64,000 nt of DNA from NCBI GenBank assembly GCA_944325435.1, contig CALVAC010000005.1, forward strand, positions 62,001 through 126,000, read 5' to 3'. The notes under the pieces were generated by a model that was given only the letters and a program-made list of their open reading frames with translations, was not told the DNA's origin and searched no databases. Position numbers and translations under genes: made by a program. This DNA is from an uncultured Bacteroidales bacterium. GTDB lineage: Bacteria > Bacteroidota > Bacteroidia > Bacteroidales > UBA932. Shown here one piece after another: positions 50,347 through 60,317 of the stretch (position 1 is its first letter; each line of letters begins with the position of its first letter).

Positions 50347-52698
50347 TCAGAACATTTCAGGATCGCTGCCGCCTTTGTCCGCAGGTTCGCTGTAGTCGTT
50401 GCGGCTGCTGTTGTGCCCGCCTTTAGGGCCTCTTTCAGGACGCGGACCGCGCGGTCCTCTGCTGTTTCCTGCAGGACGGTCTCCGTTGCGGCGGTCGTTG
50501 CCGTTACGGCGAGGCCCTCTGTCTCCGGCTGCCGGGCGAGGCCTGCGTTCAGGCTCGACATAACCTTCAGGCTTCTCGATGAGAGCCTTGCGGGACAGTC
50601 TCATCTTGTTTGTCTTAGGGTCTATTTCGAGCAGTTTGACATCCACTTCATCCCCGACGCTGAGCACATCCTCGACCTTGTCTGTCTTGCCCCAGTCTAT
50701 CTCGGATATATGGAGAAGCCCTTCCTTGCCCGGAAGAATCTCGACGAATGCCCCGAACTCGAGGATAGACACCACTTTCCCATGGTAGACCTGGCCGACT
50801 TCAGGTACGGCGCAGATTCCCTTGATCCAGTCGAGAGCCTTGTCCATAGCTTCCTTGTTCTCTCCGAAGATATCCACAACTCCCTCGCTGACCCCGTTGG
50901 TCTGCTCCTCCGTAATGGTGATGGTGGTGCCGGTCTCCTTCTGTATCTTCTGGATGACTTCTCCACCTTTTCCAATGATTGCACCGATGAATTCTCCAGG
51001 GACGCGGATCTGGATGATACGCGGAACGAACGGCTTGTAGTCTGCACGAGGCTCGCTGATGGTCTTCATCATTTCGCCCATTATGTGCATCCTGCCCTGG
51101 CGTGCCTGCTCGAGAGCCTTTTCCAGAACATCGTATGAAAGTCCGTCTACCTTGATGTCCATCTGTGTCGCTGTGATTCCATCCCTGGTGCCTGTCACCT
51201 TGAAGTCCATATCTCCGAGGTGGTCCTCATCTCCGAGGATATCGGTGAGGATTGCATAGCGGCCGTTAGGGTTTTCCTTGTCGGTGATAAGGCCCATTGC
51301 AACACCGGCCACCGGTTTTTTGATCTTGACACCTGCATCCATCAGCGCAAGGCATCCGGCGCAGACAGTGGCCATGGATGATGAACCGTTTGACTCGAGG
51401 ATGTCTGATACGACACGCACTGCGTACGGATTCTCCGGAGCGAGCGGTACCATAGGCTTGAGTGCCCTCCACGCCAGGTTGCCGTGACCGATTTCGCGGC
51501 GGCCTACGCCTCTCTGTGCCTTTGCTTCTCCTGTGGAGAACGGAGGGAAGTTATAGTGGAGCACGAACTGGTCAGTCCCCTGGATGAGCACTTCGTCCCT
51601 CTCCTTCATGTCGAGCTTTGTCCCGAGGGTCACCGTAGAGAGCGACTGTGTCTCGCCCCTGGTGAAGATGGCCGAGCCGTGCGCACAAGGCAGGTAGCCC
51701 ACCTCGCACCAGATAGGGCGCACCTCGTTGCATTTGCGGCCATCCAGGCGGATGCCTTCATCGAGGATCATGTTCCTCATGGCGCGTTTCTCGACAGCAT
51801 GGTAGTATCTCTCCACCATCATTGTCTTGGCTTCGCGCTCCTCTTCCGGTATTGTCTGGTAGAACTCTTCCTTCAGGGCATCGAATGCATCCGACCTTTC
51901 ATGCTTTGCGCTTCCGCTCTTTGCTATCGCATAGCATCTGTCGTAGCAGAATTTCTCTACAGCGGCACGGAGCTCCTCATCGTTCTCCTCGTGGCAGTAT
52001 GTCCTCTTGACGGTCTTTCCTGCCTCTTCCATAAGCTCCATCTGTACCTTGCAGTGCTTCTTGATCTCTTCGTGCGCGAATTTGATGGCTTCCAGCATCT
52101 CCGCTTCGCTGACCTCCTTCATCTCGCCTTCGACCATCATAATGTTGTCGTAGGTGGCTGCGACCATAAGGTCGATGTCTGCATCCGCCATCTCGCTGAA
52201 ACCCGGGTCTATCTTCAGCTGTCCGTTGATCCTTGCCACACGTACTTCGGAGATAGGTCCCTCGAACGGGATGTCGCTCACTGCAAGTGCGGACGATGCC
52301 GCAAGTCCTGCGAGCGCATCCGGCTGTATGTCCTTCTCTGCCGAGATAAGGTTTACAGTCACATATACCTCTGCGTGGAAATCCTCAGGGAACAGCGGCC
52401 TGAGCGCCCTGTCCACCAGTCTTGCGATAAGGATTTCATAGTCAGAGGCCTTGCCTTCCCTCTTCATGAAACCGCCGGGGAATCTTCCCGCAGATGCGAA
52501 TTTCTCTTTGTAGTCCACCTGCAGAGGCATGAAATCGACATCCTCTTTAGCATCTTTTGCGCAGGTGACAGCCGCGAGAAGCATTGTGCCTCCCATTTTG
52601 ACTACTACCGCCCCGTCAGCCTGTTTCGCAAGCTTGCCGGTCTCGATCTCGATTACCCTTCCATCGGATAATTCAATCTTCTTGTTGATAATGTTCAT
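50347..52698 (-). CDS. pnp: Polynucleotide phosphorylase
   Basis: 3'-5' phosphorolytic exoribonuclease of mRNA decay. 783 residues: two RNase PH domains separated by a helical domain (first with [17 protein letters not shown], second with [11 protein letters not shown] and [15 protein letters not shown]). The KH domain has [17 protein letters not shown], and the S1 domain starts [20 protein letters not shown]. The ~65-residue C-terminal tail is rich in Arg, Gly and Pro with [21 protein letters not shown] runs, common in Bacteroidota. It lies downstream of rpsO, the order conserved in many bacteria, but a terminator separates them. Confidence 0.97.
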   Translation of the reverse strand: MNIINKKIELSDGRVIEIETGKLAKQADGAVVVKMGGTMLLAAVTCAKDAKEDVDFMPLQVDYKEKFASAGRFPGGFMKREGKASDYEILIARLVDRALRPLFPEDFHAEVYVTVNLISAEKDIQPDALAGLAASSALAVSDIPFEGPISEVRVARINGQLKIDPGFSEMADADIDLMVAATYDNIMMVEGEMKEVSEAEMLEAIKFAHEEIKKHCKVQMELMEEAGKTVKRTYCHEENDEELRAAVEKFCYDRCYAIAKSGSAKHERSDAFDALKEEFYQTIPEEEREAKTMMVERYYHAVEKRAMRNMILDEGIRLDGRKCNEVRPIWCEVGYLPCAHGSAIFTRGETQSLSTVTLGTKLDMKERDEVLIQGTDQFVLHYNFPPFSTGEAKAQRGVGRREIGHGNLAWRALKPMVPLAPENPYAVRVVSDILESNGSSSMATVCAGCLALMDAGVKIKKPVAGVAMGLITDKENPNGRYAILTDILGDEDHLGDMDFKVTGTRDGITATQMDIKVDGLSYDVLEKALEQARQGRMHIMGEMMKTISEPRADYKPFVPRIIQIRVPGEFIGAIIGKGGEVIQKIQKETGTTITITEEQTNGVSEGVVDIFGENKEAMDKALDWIKGICAVPEVGQVYHGKVVSILEFGAFVEILPGKEGLLHISEIDWGKTDKVEDVLSVGDEVDVKLLEIDPKTNKMRLSRKALIEKPEGYVEPERRPRPAAGDRGPRRNGNDRRNGDRPAGNSRGPRGPRPERGPKGGHNSSRNDYSEPADKGGSDPEMF

Positions 52699-52790
52699 TT
52701 ACACTTCGTTCAGCCTGCCTCCCCCTATGGGAGTTGATTAATAATTTCTTCTGCGTACATTGTATCTGTTCGTGCTGATATCGTGAGTCT

Positions 52791-52829
52791 CGGAAGCCGC
52801 CGCAGGCTGATGGTTTGTTAGCGGCTCCG
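52791..52829 (-). promoter_or_regulatory. Hairpin in the pnp 5' leader
   Basis: CGGAAGCCGC (52791-52800) pairs with GCGGCTCCG (52821-52829), one bulge, ~92 bases upstream of the pnp start. In E. coli a pnp leader hairpin cut by RNase III mediates autoregulation; whether this one does is inference. Confidence 0.4.
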
Positions 52830-52861
52830 GAAGATCGTCCAATGTAAATAGGTATTGGATT

Positions 52862-52900
52862 TTCAATAAAAATGGGGAGCTCAGCAGGGAGCACCCCATT
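52862..52900 (-). terminator. Terminator between rpsO and pnp
   Basis: AATGGGG (52871-52877) pairs with CCCCATT (52894-52900), with an inner GCTC/GAGC stem. On the minus strand it is followed by TTTATTG, extending the T-run TTTTTATTG. Confidence 0.8.
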
Positions 52901-52921
52901 CGTTTAAAGGCAATATTTTCC

Positions 52922-53197
52922 TTATCGGCGGAGACCGAGCTCCTTCACGATTGTCCTGTATCTTTCGATGTCGATTCTCTTGAGGTAATCAAGAAGACGA
53001 CGTCTCTTACCTACGAGCTTCAGAAGTGAAAGACGGGTGGAATAGTCTTTCTTGTGTATCTTCATATGCTCTGTAAGGTGAGCGATACGGTAGGAAAATA
53101 GTGCGATCTGGCTCTCTGGAGAGCCGGTGTCAGTATTAGACTTTCCGTACTTCGCGAAAATCTCCTGCTTTTTGTCGGCCTGTAAATATTCAGCCAT
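52922..53197 (-). CDS. rpsO: 30S ribosomal protein S15
   Basis: 91 residues from the ATG at 53197 ([18 protein letters not shown]). An upstream extension of 36 residues from 53305 is not conserved and would cover the promoter, so it is rejected. S15 signature segments: [38 protein letters not shown] and [22 protein letters not shown]. Binds 16S rRNA early in 30S assembly. A promoter and hairpin precede it; a terminator follows. Confidence 0.97.
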   Translation of the reverse strand: MAEYLQADKKQEIFAKYGKSNTDTGSPESQIALFSYRIAHLTEHMKIHKKDYSTRLSLLKLVGKRRRLLDYLKRIDIERYRTIVKELGLRR

Positions 53198-53230
53198 GTC
53201 ACAAAATTTAGAGGTTAATAAAAATTTAAC

Positions 53231-53276
53231 AGCCGTTTCGGGCCATTCCGATGGGGAATCGGCCAAAAACGGCTGC
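53231..53276 (-). promoter_or_regulatory. Strong hairpin upstream of rpsO
   Basis: CAGCCGTTT (53231-53239) pairs with AAACGGCTG (53268-53276). An inner stem GGCC-ATTCC (42-50) pairs with GGAAT-C-GGCC (56-65) and has one bulge. It lies between the GH3 stop and rpsO and directly follows the rpsO -7 box. It is either the GH3 terminator (TTAAATTTTT follows) or an rpsO leader structure. Confidence 0.6.
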
Positions 53277-53307
53277 AAATTTACTGATAAAATCCAATAA
53301 TCCAAAA
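53277..53307 (-). promoter_or_regulatory. Promoter of rpsO
   Basis: TTTG (53304-53307), 19 bases, TAAATTTG (53277-53284) on the minus strand: an exact Bacteroidota consensus. Predicted start near 53271. Confidence 0.75.
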
Positions 53308-53332
53308 ACTTTTTCGTAGGCGGGCCGGATTT

Positions 53333-55633
53333 TCATTTTACAAGGAATCCCGTGCTCCTGACATCGCTGGAGCTGCCCCCGGTCATGACCGAGAACTCTC
53401 CAGGCTCAATGACCCTGTCAAGGTCCGGGGTGTAGAAGGCAAGGTCATCCGCTGTGAGTGTGAATTCGACAGTCCTGCTTTCTCCCGGCTGCAGCATCAC
53501 TTTCTCGAATCCCTTGAGTTCGCGCAAAGGTCTTGCTACAGAGCCGGCCATGTCACGCACATACAGCTGTACCGTTTCTGCACCGGCGGCTTTGCCCGTG
53601 TTGGTCACGGTGACTGATACCTTCACGGGAGTGTCGAGGCTGTATTGCCCGTCCTTGCACCTGAGGCTGTATTCCTGCTTCTCCACTGAAGGTTCAGAAT
53701 AAGAGAATGTGGTGTAGCTCAGCCCGTATCCGAAAGGATAGAGCGCGGTCCAGCCGGTATCCATATAGCAGCTTGCATATTTCACCCATCTTCCATCGGT
53801 AGGCCGTCCGTTCGGTGTCTCGTTGTAGTAAAAAGGCATTGTCCCTGAACTGCGCGGGAATGACATCGTCAGCTTTCCGGATGGATTGACATCCCCGAAA
53901 AGGACATCGGCCACGGCGTATCCCGCCTCTGTCCCCGGGAACCAGATGTTCAGTATGGCATCCACATTTTCCGACTCCCAGTCAAGCACGAGCGGCCTGC
54001 CTGTGCAGAGGACAAGTATTACCGGTTTCCCTGTCTTTGTCAGTTCTTTAAGCAGGTCTCTCTGTGCATCCGGTATCGTGAGGTCCACCCTTGATGCGGA
54101 TTCCCCGGACATCTCGGCCGCCTCTCCGAGCACGGCCACAACTGCATCTGCCTTTGCCGCCGCCTCGACAGCCTCTGCAACCATTTCCTCAGGCTTCCTC
54201 GGATCCCTGTCCACATCCTTGCCCTGGTTTCTGGACACCCTGTCCATATCCGGATTGTAGAAGAGGTTCGAGCCCCGGCTGTAGCTGACCGAAGAAGGGT
54301 CGGTGACTGCCTTCCTGATACCCTCCAGCACTGTTACGGGAGAATCGGTGTCAGCCCCCACTGTCCAGCAGCCGAGCATGTTGGCCTTGTCATCCGCCAG
54401 CATTCCCACCACAGCTATCCTGGCATCCTTCCCGAGCGGCAGGACTCCGTTGTTTTTCAGCAGGACGAAACTTTCTGCTGCAATCTTCCTCGCTTCCTCC
54501 CTGTGTGTGGGAGAAAAGAGCCTGTCTTCCGGGTTCTCCGTGTCACAGAACCTGTACGGGTCATCGAACAGCCCGAGACGGTATTTCGCCTCCAGAATCC
54601 TCCTGCACGCCCTGTCTATGTCCTCTTCGCTGATAAGGCCATCCTCCAGGGCCTTGCCGAGAGTCCCGATATAGCCACCGGTGACCATATCCATGTCCAG
54701 CCCGGCCTTCAACGCGCGAGCGGACACTTCCTCCAGATTCCCCATCCCGTGGTTAACCGCTTCTCCGACCGCATTGTAGTCAGCCACTACGAATCCATCG
54801 AATCCCCATTTTTCCCGGAGCACATCGGTCAGCAGGAACCTGTTCAATGCGCATGGCACACCCTCCACCTGCTGGAACGCTGACATAACGGATGCCGCGC
54901 CTGCATCGACGGCAGCCTTGTAAGGCTCCATATACCAGTTGAACATCCTGTATCGGCTCATGTCGGATGCCGTGTAGTCCCTGCCGGCATCGGCCGCCCC
55001 GTAGAGGGCATAGTGCTTCACGCAGGCAAGGATCTCATCATCTTCCGTCAGGTCTCCCTGATATCCTCTGATGTATGCTTCGGCAATCCGTGAACCGAGA
55101 TACGGATCTTCTCCCGCCCCTTCAGCGACACGGCCCCACCGTGCATCATGCGAAATGTCCACCATCGGGCTGTAGGTCCAGTTTATTCCCATCGCGCTGG
55201 CTTCTATGGCAGATATCCTTGCCATTCTCTCTATGGCATCCGGATTCCAGGTGGCTGATAGCCCGAGAGGAATGGGGAATACAGTCTTCTGTCCGTGCAC
55301 TACATCGAGCCCGAATATCAGAGGGATATGCAGACGGCTGTTCTTTACTGCCAGTTCCTGGATTTCCCTGATTTTCTTGACATCGGATATGTTGAGCAGT
55401 CCACCGATCCTGCCTTCGGAGATGAGCACGGCGATGTCGGACTCCCGTGCAGGTCCCGTCACGATGTCCGTAGGGGCGGCAGGCAGGTTTAGCTGCCCTA
55501 TCTTCTCCTCTGTGGACATCTTCCCCATCAGGTCATCGATGAACCTGTCCATCTCCCTGTCATTGTCCGCGCCTCTTCCGTGCAGGACAATGGCCGCTGC
55601 AAGCAGCAGCGCTGTAAATAGCAATCGTTTCAT
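53333..55633 (-). CDS. Secreted GH3 beta-glycosidase
   Basis: About 766 residues from the ATG at 55633, which gives the signal peptide MKRLLFTALLLAAAIVLHGRG; an ATG at 55657 adds eight residues, and the longer frame from 55831 crosses the promoter. Domain order is GH3 N-terminal barrel (MSTEEKIGQLNLPA, VHGQKTVFPIPLGLSATWNP), with the nucleophile Asp in GFVVADYNAVGE, then the GH3 C-terminal sandwich (LLKNNGVLPLGKDARIAVVG) and a fibronectin III-like domain (VSVTVTNTGKAAGAETVQLY). Likely a periplasmic beta-glucosidase or beta-xylosidase. Divergent from the YgjP-like gene. Confidence 0.94.
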   Translation of the reverse strand: MKRLLFTALLLAAAIVLHGRGADNDREMDRFIDDLMGKMSTEEKIGQLNLPAAPTDIVTGPARESDIAVLISEGRIGGLLNISDVKKIREIQELAVKNSRLHIPLIFGLDVVHGQKTVFPIPLGLSATWNPDAIERMARISAIEASAMGINWTYSPMVDISHDARWGRVAEGAGEDPYLGSRIAEAYIRGYQGDLTEDDEILACVKHYALYGAADAGRDYTASDMSRYRMFNWYMEPYKAAVDAGAASVMSAFQQVEGVPCALNRFLLTDVLREKWGFDGFVVADYNAVGEAVNHGMGNLEEVSARALKAGLDMDMVTGGYIGTLGKALEDGLISEEDIDRACRRILEAKYRLGLFDDPYRFCDTENPEDRLFSPTHREEARKIAAESFVLLKNNGVLPLGKDARIAVVGMLADDKANMLGCWTVGADTDSPVTVLEGIRKAVTDPSSVSYSRGSNLFYNPDMDRVSRNQGKDVDRDPRKPEEMVAEAVEAAAKADAVVAVLGEAAEMSGESASRVDLTIPDAQRDLLKELTKTGKPVILVLCTGRPLVLDWESENVDAILNIWFPGTEAGYAVADVLFGDVNPSGKLTMSFPRSSGTMPFYYNETPNGRPTDGRWVKYASCYMDTGWTALYPFGYGLSYTTFSYSEPSVEKQEYSLRCKDGQYSLDTPVKVSVTVTNTGKAAGAETVQLYVRDMAGSVARPLRELKGFEKVMLQPGESRTVEFTLTADDLAFYTPDLDRVIEPGEFSVMTGGSSSDVRSTGFLVK

Positions 55634-55701
55634 TGTATGTCGTATGAATTGTTTCATGCATATACCTGCCGCGCACAATGGTGTTCCGGTACGTGCGGAG
55701 A

Positions 55702-55709
55702 CAAAAATA
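55702..55709 (-). promoter_or_regulatory. -7 promoter box for the GH3 gene
   Basis: TATTTTTG on the minus strand, 69 bases upstream of the ATG at 55633. Confidence 0.55.
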
Positions 55710-55753
55710 CGCTTAAAATCCGTAAAAGAACATACGCCGTCAAAAAAATCTGG

Positions 55754-55761
55754 TAATTTTG
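55754..55761 (+). promoter_or_regulatory. -7 promoter box for the YgjP-like gene
   Basis: TAATTTTG, 15 bases before the ATG at 55777; predicted leader of about 11 bases. Confidence 0.55.
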
Positions 55762-55776
55762 CAGTCCGGTTGTCTG

Positions 55777-56385
55777 ATGATGGAAACAAAGGCCAGAACA
55801 TACAGGGATGAAGATATCGGGGATGTGACATTGCGCAGGAACATCAGGAGCCGCAGGATGTCTATCCGTGTGCATCCTGTGCGGGGTGTCACTGTCACTG
55901 TGCCATATACTGTCCCGTATTCGGAAGGGCTGCGTTTCCTGCATTCAAAAAAGGCGTGGGTGTTGTCCGTGCTGGAAAGGCAGAAGGCTTCGGCCGGGAG
56001 GCGTTCCGTTCTTGACCCGGAGCAGGTAGAGTCTCTCCGCCGGGAGGCCAGGGAATATCTCCCTGTCAGGCTTGCCGCACTGGCAGCCGAGTATGGATTT
56101 GTCTATAACCGGGTATCCATCAAGAACAACAGGTCCAACTGGGGAAGCTGCTCCACAAAGGGGAATATCAATCTCAACCTTCGTCTAATGCGTGTGCCGG
56201 AGCATCTGAGGGACTATGTCATCCTGCACGAGCTGTGCCATCTGCGTCATCACGACCATGGTCCGGCATTCCGTGCCCTGCTTGAACGCCTTTGTGCAGA
56301 CCGGTTTGCAGGTTACGGTATCCCGTCCCCTGTGAGCCGTTCCCTTGAAAAGGAGCTCAGGTCTTGTCAGAAAGTTGTTTTTTAG
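55777..56385 (+). CDS. YgjP/DUF45-type metal-dependent hydrolase
   Basis: 202 residues from the ATG at 55777, just after the promoter box; 55780 is an equal alternative. The SprT/WSS1-like fold has RRNIRSRRMSIRVHP at the N-terminus, VSIKNNRSNWGSCSTKGNINLNLRL, and the zinc motif VILHELCHLRHHDHGPAF (HExxH plus a later His). YgjP-type proteins have been linked to UTP pyrophosphatase activity or peptidase-like roles; substrate here is unknown. The promoter of the leucine operon overlaps its last codons. Confidence 0.88.
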   Translation: MMETKARTYRDEDIGDVTLRRNIRSRRMSIRVHPVRGVTVTVPYTVPYSEGLRFLHSKKAWVLSVLERQKASAGRRSVLDPEQVESLRREAREYLPVRLAALAAEYGFVYNRVSIKNNRSNWGSCSTKGNINLNLRLMRVPEHLRDYVILHELCHLRHHDHGPAFRALLERLCADRFAGYGIPSPVSRSLEKELRSCQKVVF

Positions 56386-56405
56386 ATTTTTAATGCCTAT
56401 ATTTG
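56375..56405 (+). promoter_or_regulatory. Promoter of the leucine operon
   Basis: TTG (56375-56377), 20 bases, TATATTTG (56398-56405). Transcription would start near 56410, giving a ~235-base leader before leuA. Confidence 0.7.
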
Positions 56406-56496
56406 TTGCCGGCCCGCTGTCGGGAGAGGTCTGTGCCTGTAGGGACCGTGTGACATTCTCCGTGGCAGTCCGGCCGACAGTATAGGTATTGCGGAT

Positions 56497-56565
56497 ATGT
56501 CAGGACAGCTTTCACTACTATGTCTGTTGCTATGGAATCTTTACGGAAAGGCTCCAGAGGTATGA
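56497..56565 (+). CDS. Leucine-rich leader peptide of the leu operon
   Basis: A 22-codon frame, ATG to TGA, with seven leucine codons, six of them in an eight-codon window: L-S-L-L-C-L-L-L-W-N-L. Three are CTA, a codon also used in the enterobacterial leu leader. It is followed 42 bases later by an intrinsic terminator placed before leuA. Ribosomes stalling here when Leu-tRNA is scarce would uncover GGCTCCAGAGG (56550-56560), which can pair with the left arm of the terminator. The peptide itself has no expected function beyond control. Confidence 0.85.
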   Translation: MSGQLSLLCLLLWNLYGKAPEV

Positions 56566-56607
56566 GGTGTGCAGTGTCACAGGCTGTCGCAAGATAGATT
56601 GAACCCC

Positions 56608-56637
56608 GCCTCCGGAGTCTGCTCCGGAGGCTTTTTT
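56608..56637 (+). terminator. Leucine-operon attenuator terminator
   Basis: GCCTCCGGAG (56608-56617) pairs with CTCCGGAGGC (56622-56631), a perfect 10-bp stem with a 4-base loop, followed by six T. It lies 9 bases before the leuA ATG. CTCCAGAGG at 56552-56560 can form 8 of 9 pairs with CCTCCGGAG at 56609-56617 as an antiterminator. Confidence 0.92.
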
Positions 56638-56646
56638 GTATATATT

Positions 56647-58143
56647 ATGGACCAGAAACTTTATGTATTCGACACGACACTCAGGGACGGAGAGCAGGTG
56701 CCCGGGTGTCAGTTGAACACGATCGAGAAGATCGAACTTGCAAAGATGCTTGAAAGCATGAAAGTGGACATTATCGAATGCGGCTTCCCCGTTTCCAGCC
56801 CAGGTGATTTCAAGTCCATTGTGGAGATTTCCAAGATAGTCACGGAATCCACGATCTGTGCTCTTACGAGGGCTGTGGAGAAGGATATAGATGTCGCGGC
56901 GGATGCCCTGCATTTTGCCCGCAGACCGAGGATCCATACAGGGATAGGGACTTCGGACTACCATATAAGATACAAGTTCAACTCCAATCAGGAGGATATT
57001 CTGCAGCGCGCCATTGCCGCCGTGAAATATGCAAAGAGATATGTCGAGGATGTCGAGTTCTATGCAGAAGATGCCGGGAGGACTGACAATGAGTATCTTG
57101 CACGTGTTGTCGAAGCCGTGATCAAGGCCGGGGCGACAGTCGTCAATATCCCTGACACTACGGGATACTGCCTGCCGGAGGAATACGGAGCGAAGATACG
57201 CTATCTGGTGGACAATGTGCCGAATATAGACAAGGCCGTGATCTCCACCCACTGCCACAACGATCTCGGGATGGCTACGGCCAACACCCTTTCCGGAGTG
57301 CTTAACGGTGCCCGCCAGGTCGAGGTGACCATCAACGGAGTAGGGGAGAGGGCAGGCAACACGGCTATGGAGGAGGTCGTGATGGCGGTCAAATGCCGCA
57401 AGGACATACCGGTGTATACGGATATAGTCACAAAGATGTTCAACAAGGCCTCCCATTCTGTATCCACTCTCATGAGAATGCCTGTCCAGCCGAACAAGGC
57501 CATAGTCGGACGCAATGCCTTTGCCCATTCTTCTGGCATACATCAGGATGGGGTGCTCAAGAACAGGGAGAGCTACGAGATCATAGACCCGATGGATGTA
57601 GGAGTCAACGATTCCACTATCGAACTGACTGCACGCAGCGGAAGGGCAGCCCTGAAGCATCATTTCCAGAGGCTCGGCATAGAGATGAGCAAGGAGGAGC
57701 TGGATGCATCATACCAGAAGTTCCTGCAGCTTGCCGATGCGAAGAAGGAAATCAACGATTCTGACCTGCTGATGCTTGCAGGCGTGACCCAGGACAAGAT
57801 TGCGCAGAAGATAAGGCTGAAATACCTGCAGGTGGTCTGCGGAAAGAACTCCGTGCCTATGGCTACCGTGAAGCTCGTGATAGATGGGGAGGAATGCACG
57901 GCGACATCGAGTGGAAACGGTCCTATAGATGCTGCGTTCCAGGCTGTCAGGAGTCTGGTACACAGGAAGATTGTTCTTGAGGAATTCCTTGTGCAGGCTA
58001 TCACCCGCGGGACCGATGATGTCGGTAAGGTCCATATCCAGATAGAGAACAAGGGAAATATCTATTACGGATTCTCTGCCAATACCGATATTGTGACGGC
58101 CTCTGTGGAGGCGTATGTCAATGCCATATCAAAGATTATCTGA
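56647..58143 (+). CDS. leuA: 2-isopropylmalate synthase
   Basis: Condenses acetyl-CoA with 2-oxoisovalerate, the first committed step of leucine synthesis. 498 residues from the ATG at 56647; an upstream extension would run through the terminator. The catalytic barrel has [16 protein letters not shown] and the metal-binding [14 protein letters not shown], then [17 protein letters not shown] and [15 protein letters not shown]. The C-terminal LeuA dimer/allosteric domain ([20 protein letters not shown], with [11 protein letters not shown]) senses leucine. First gene of leuACDB. Confidence 0.97.
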   Translation: MDQKLYVFDTTLRDGEQVPGCQLNTIEKIELAKMLESMKVDIIECGFPVSSPGDFKSIVEISKIVTESTICALTRAVEKDIDVAADALHFARRPRIHTGIGTSDYHIRYKFNSNQEDILQRAIAAVKYAKRYVEDVEFYAEDAGRTDNEYLARVVEAVIKAGATVVNIPDTTGYCLPEEYGAKIRYLVDNVPNIDKAVISTHCHNDLGMATANTLSGVLNGARQVEVTINGVGERAGNTAMEEVVMAVKCRKDIPVYTDIVTKMFNKASHSVSTLMRMPVQPNKAIVGRNAFAHSSGIHQDGVLKNRESYEIIDPMDVGVNDSTIELTARSGRAALKHHFQRLGIEMSKEELDASYQKFLQLADAKKEINDSDLLMLAGVTQDKIAQKIRLKYLQVVCGKNSVPMATVKLVIDGEECTATSSGNGPIDAAFQAVRSLVHRKIVLEEFLVQAITRGTDDVGKVHIQIENKGNIYYGFSANTDIVTASVEAYVNAISKII

Positions 58144-58144
58144 C

Positions 58145-59539
58145 ATGAAACAGACACTGTTCGACAAGATTTGGGATGCCCACAAGGTTATGGAGATCCC
58201 TGAAGGACCGGATGTCCTGTATATCGACCGCCACCTTATACATGAGGTGACATCTCCACAGGCTTTCAATGCGTTGAGGGCGAAAGGAATGAAGGTCTTC
58301 CGTCCTGAAAGGACATTCGCAACATGCGACCACAACACTCCGACGCTGCACCAGGACATGCCGATAGAGGATCCGGCATCGGCCGAGGCTGTCTCCGCCC
58401 TTGCGAGGAACACGGAGGAAAACGGTATCCGCTATTTCCCTTTGGGGGACCCCGGTAACGGGATTGTCCATGTGATGGGGCCCGAGCAGGGGATTGTGCT
58501 CTGCGGCCAGACTGTCGTGTGCGGTGACAGCCATACTGCCACCCACGGTGCATTCGGCAATATTGCTTTCGGCATAGGGACAAGTGAGGTCGAGATGGTT
58601 TTCGCAACCCAGTGCCTTATGCAGACCAAGCCACGGCAGGCCAGGATAACGGTGGATGGCAGGCTCCGTCCTGGAGTGACGCCAAAAGATGTGATACTTT
58701 ATATAATATCCCGCCTCGGGACCGGAGGATGTACCGGATGTTTTGTGGAGTATGCCGGCGAGGTGTTCCGGAATATGGGTATGGAGGGCCGTATGACTGT
58801 CTGCAACATGAGTATAGAGATGGGGGCGAAAGGAGGTATGGTGGCTCCCGATGAGACCACATTCAGGTATATCTCCGGCCGCCGTTTCGCCCCATCCGGA
58901 GAGGACTTCACCAGGAGTGTGGAGAGGTGGAGACAGCTATATACGGATGATGATGCCGTATTCGACAAGGAATACAGGTTCGATGCGGCCGACATACCTC
59001 CGATGATGACATACGGGACAAATCCGGGGATGGGAATGCCTGTGGATGCCGTGATTCCTGAAAGCGCGGTGGGGTGTGACAGTGCAAGTTTCGACAAGGC
59101 TTTGGCATATATGGGGTTCCATAAGGGACAGAGCCTGTTGGGATTCAAGGTCGACTATGTCTTCCTGGGGAGCTGTACAAACGGACGCATTGAGGATTTC
59201 CGGGCGTTCGCATCCGCTGTCAAGGGCCGGCACAAGGCCGATGGTGTCACTGTATGGCTCGTGCCTGGTTCCAAGCAGGTGGAGAAGATGATAGAGGATG
59301 AGGGTATCGGTGATATCCTCAGGGAGGCAGGCTTTGAACTGCGTCAGCCGGGATGCTCCGCGTGCCTTGCAATGAATGCGGACAAGATTCCGGAGGGCAG
59401 ATACGCCGTCTCCACATCCAACCGCAATTTCGAGGGCAGACAGGGATACGGGGCAAGGACGATACTTGCAGGACCCCTTGTCGCTGCAGAAGCCGCAGTC
59501 ACAGGCTGCATATCCTTGCCGCAGCATACTGTATGTTAA
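58145..59539 (+). CDS. leuC: 3-isopropylmalate dehydratase large subunit
   Basis: Aconitase-family [4Fe-4S] enzyme that isomerises 2- to 3-isopropylmalate with LeuD. 464 residues starting 1 base after the leuA stop. Visible motifs: [39 protein letters not shown] split by helices, and the cluster ligands in [14 protein letters not shown] and [10 protein letters not shown]. Followed by leuD after 69 bases. Confidence 0.97.
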   Translation: MKQTLFDKIWDAHKVMEIPEGPDVLYIDRHLIHEVTSPQAFNALRAKGMKVFRPERTFATCDHNTPTLHQDMPIEDPASAEAVSALARNTEENGIRYFPLGDPGNGIVHVMGPEQGIVLCGQTVVCGDSHTATHGAFGNIAFGIGTSEVEMVFATQCLMQTKPRQARITVDGRLRPGVTPKDVILYIISRLGTGGCTGCFVEYAGEVFRNMGMEGRMTVCNMSIEMGAKGGMVAPDETTFRYISGRRFAPSGEDFTRSVERWRQLYTDDDAVFDKEYRFDAADIPPMMTYGTNPGMGMPVDAVIPESAVGCDSASFDKALAYMGFHKGQSLLGFKVDYVFLGSCTNGRIEDFRAFASAVKGRHKADGVTVWLVPGSKQVEKMIEDEGIGDILREAGFELRQPGCSACLAMNADKIPEGRYAVSTSNRNFEGRQGYGARTILAGPLVAAEAAVTGCISLPQHTVC

Positions 59540-59608
59540 GATGAATGTAACCTGTCCTCCTGTCCAGGTCGAAGGATACGGGACAGGACAGATAAAACAA
59601 AAGACCAT

Positions 59609-60211
59609 ATGCGAAAAATAATCACAATACATTCTCCGGCAGTCCTTGTGCCGACAGCAAACATTGACACCGACCAGATTATTCCGGCGAGATTTCTGAA
59701 GACTACCTCGAGGGAGGGGTTCGGCAAGAAACTTTTCTACGACTGGAGATACGATGCGGATGGCAGGCTTATCCGGGACAATGTCATCGACAGCCAGCTG
59801 TCCGGCCCGGCTTCAGGACAGGGTCGCAGCATACTTGTCGCCGGTGACAATTTCGGCTGCGGCTCGAGCCGTGAACATGCTGCCTGGGCCATCGCGGATG
59901 CCGGTTTCATGGCCGTGGTGTCCTCATCGTTCGCTGACATTTTCCGCAACAATGCCCTGAACAACGCCTTGCTCCCTGTGCAGGTCAGTTCGGACTACCT
60001 TGCTTCGCTTATGGCAGCGATAGCTGCAGATCCTGCTCTCGTTGTGTCTGTCGACCTTCTGTCACAGACGATATATGCGGATGGGGCCGGAGAGGAACGG
60101 TTCCGGATAAACGGCTACAAGAAGGAATGCCTGATGAAAGGCTATTCCGACATAGACTATCTTCTTGCCCACAAGGACCGTATCCTTGAGTACGAAGAGA
60201 GCCATCTGTAG
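59609..60211 (+). CDS. leuD: 3-isopropylmalate dehydratase small subunit
   Basis: The swivelling-domain partner of LeuC. 200 residues with TANIDTDQIIPARFLK, DNFGCGSSREHAAWAI and SSFADIFRNNALNNALLPV. The length is standard. The 106-base gap to leuB holds short palindromes (GAATTCCAAGAATTC; GACAAGTTTGTC) of unknown meaning and no clear promoter or terminator. Confidence 0.97.
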   Translation: MRKIITIHSPAVLVPTANIDTDQIIPARFLKTTSREGFGKKLFYDWRYDADGRLIRDNVIDSQLSGPASGQGRSILVAGDNFGCGSSREHAAWAIADAGFMAVVSSSFADIFRNNALNNALLPVQVSSDYLASLMAAIAADPALVVSVDLLSQTIYADGAGEERFRINGYKKECLMKGYSDIDYLLAHKDRILEYEESHL

Positions 60212-60317
60212 ACATGGCGTCTTCCGGCACCATAGACATATAGATTGTGAATTCCAAGAATTCAAATGAAAGACAATATGATACAAATAGACAAGTTTGT
60301 CGAACCATAGCAATACA

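Noticed and set aside
51484..52671. 395-residue frame antisense to pnp
   Set aside because: A shadow of the GC-rich, stop-poor complement of pnp. The composition (Cys/His/Leu-rich) is not protein-like and there is no promoter.
53198..53305. N-terminal extension of S15 from 53305
   Set aside because: It would translate through the rpsO promoter and hairpin, and S15 proteins start at the conserved MAEYL-type segment.
56386..56646. T-box riboswitch before leuA
   Set aside because: No T-box core sequence or specifier loop seen; the Leu-rich leader peptide plus terminator explains the region better.
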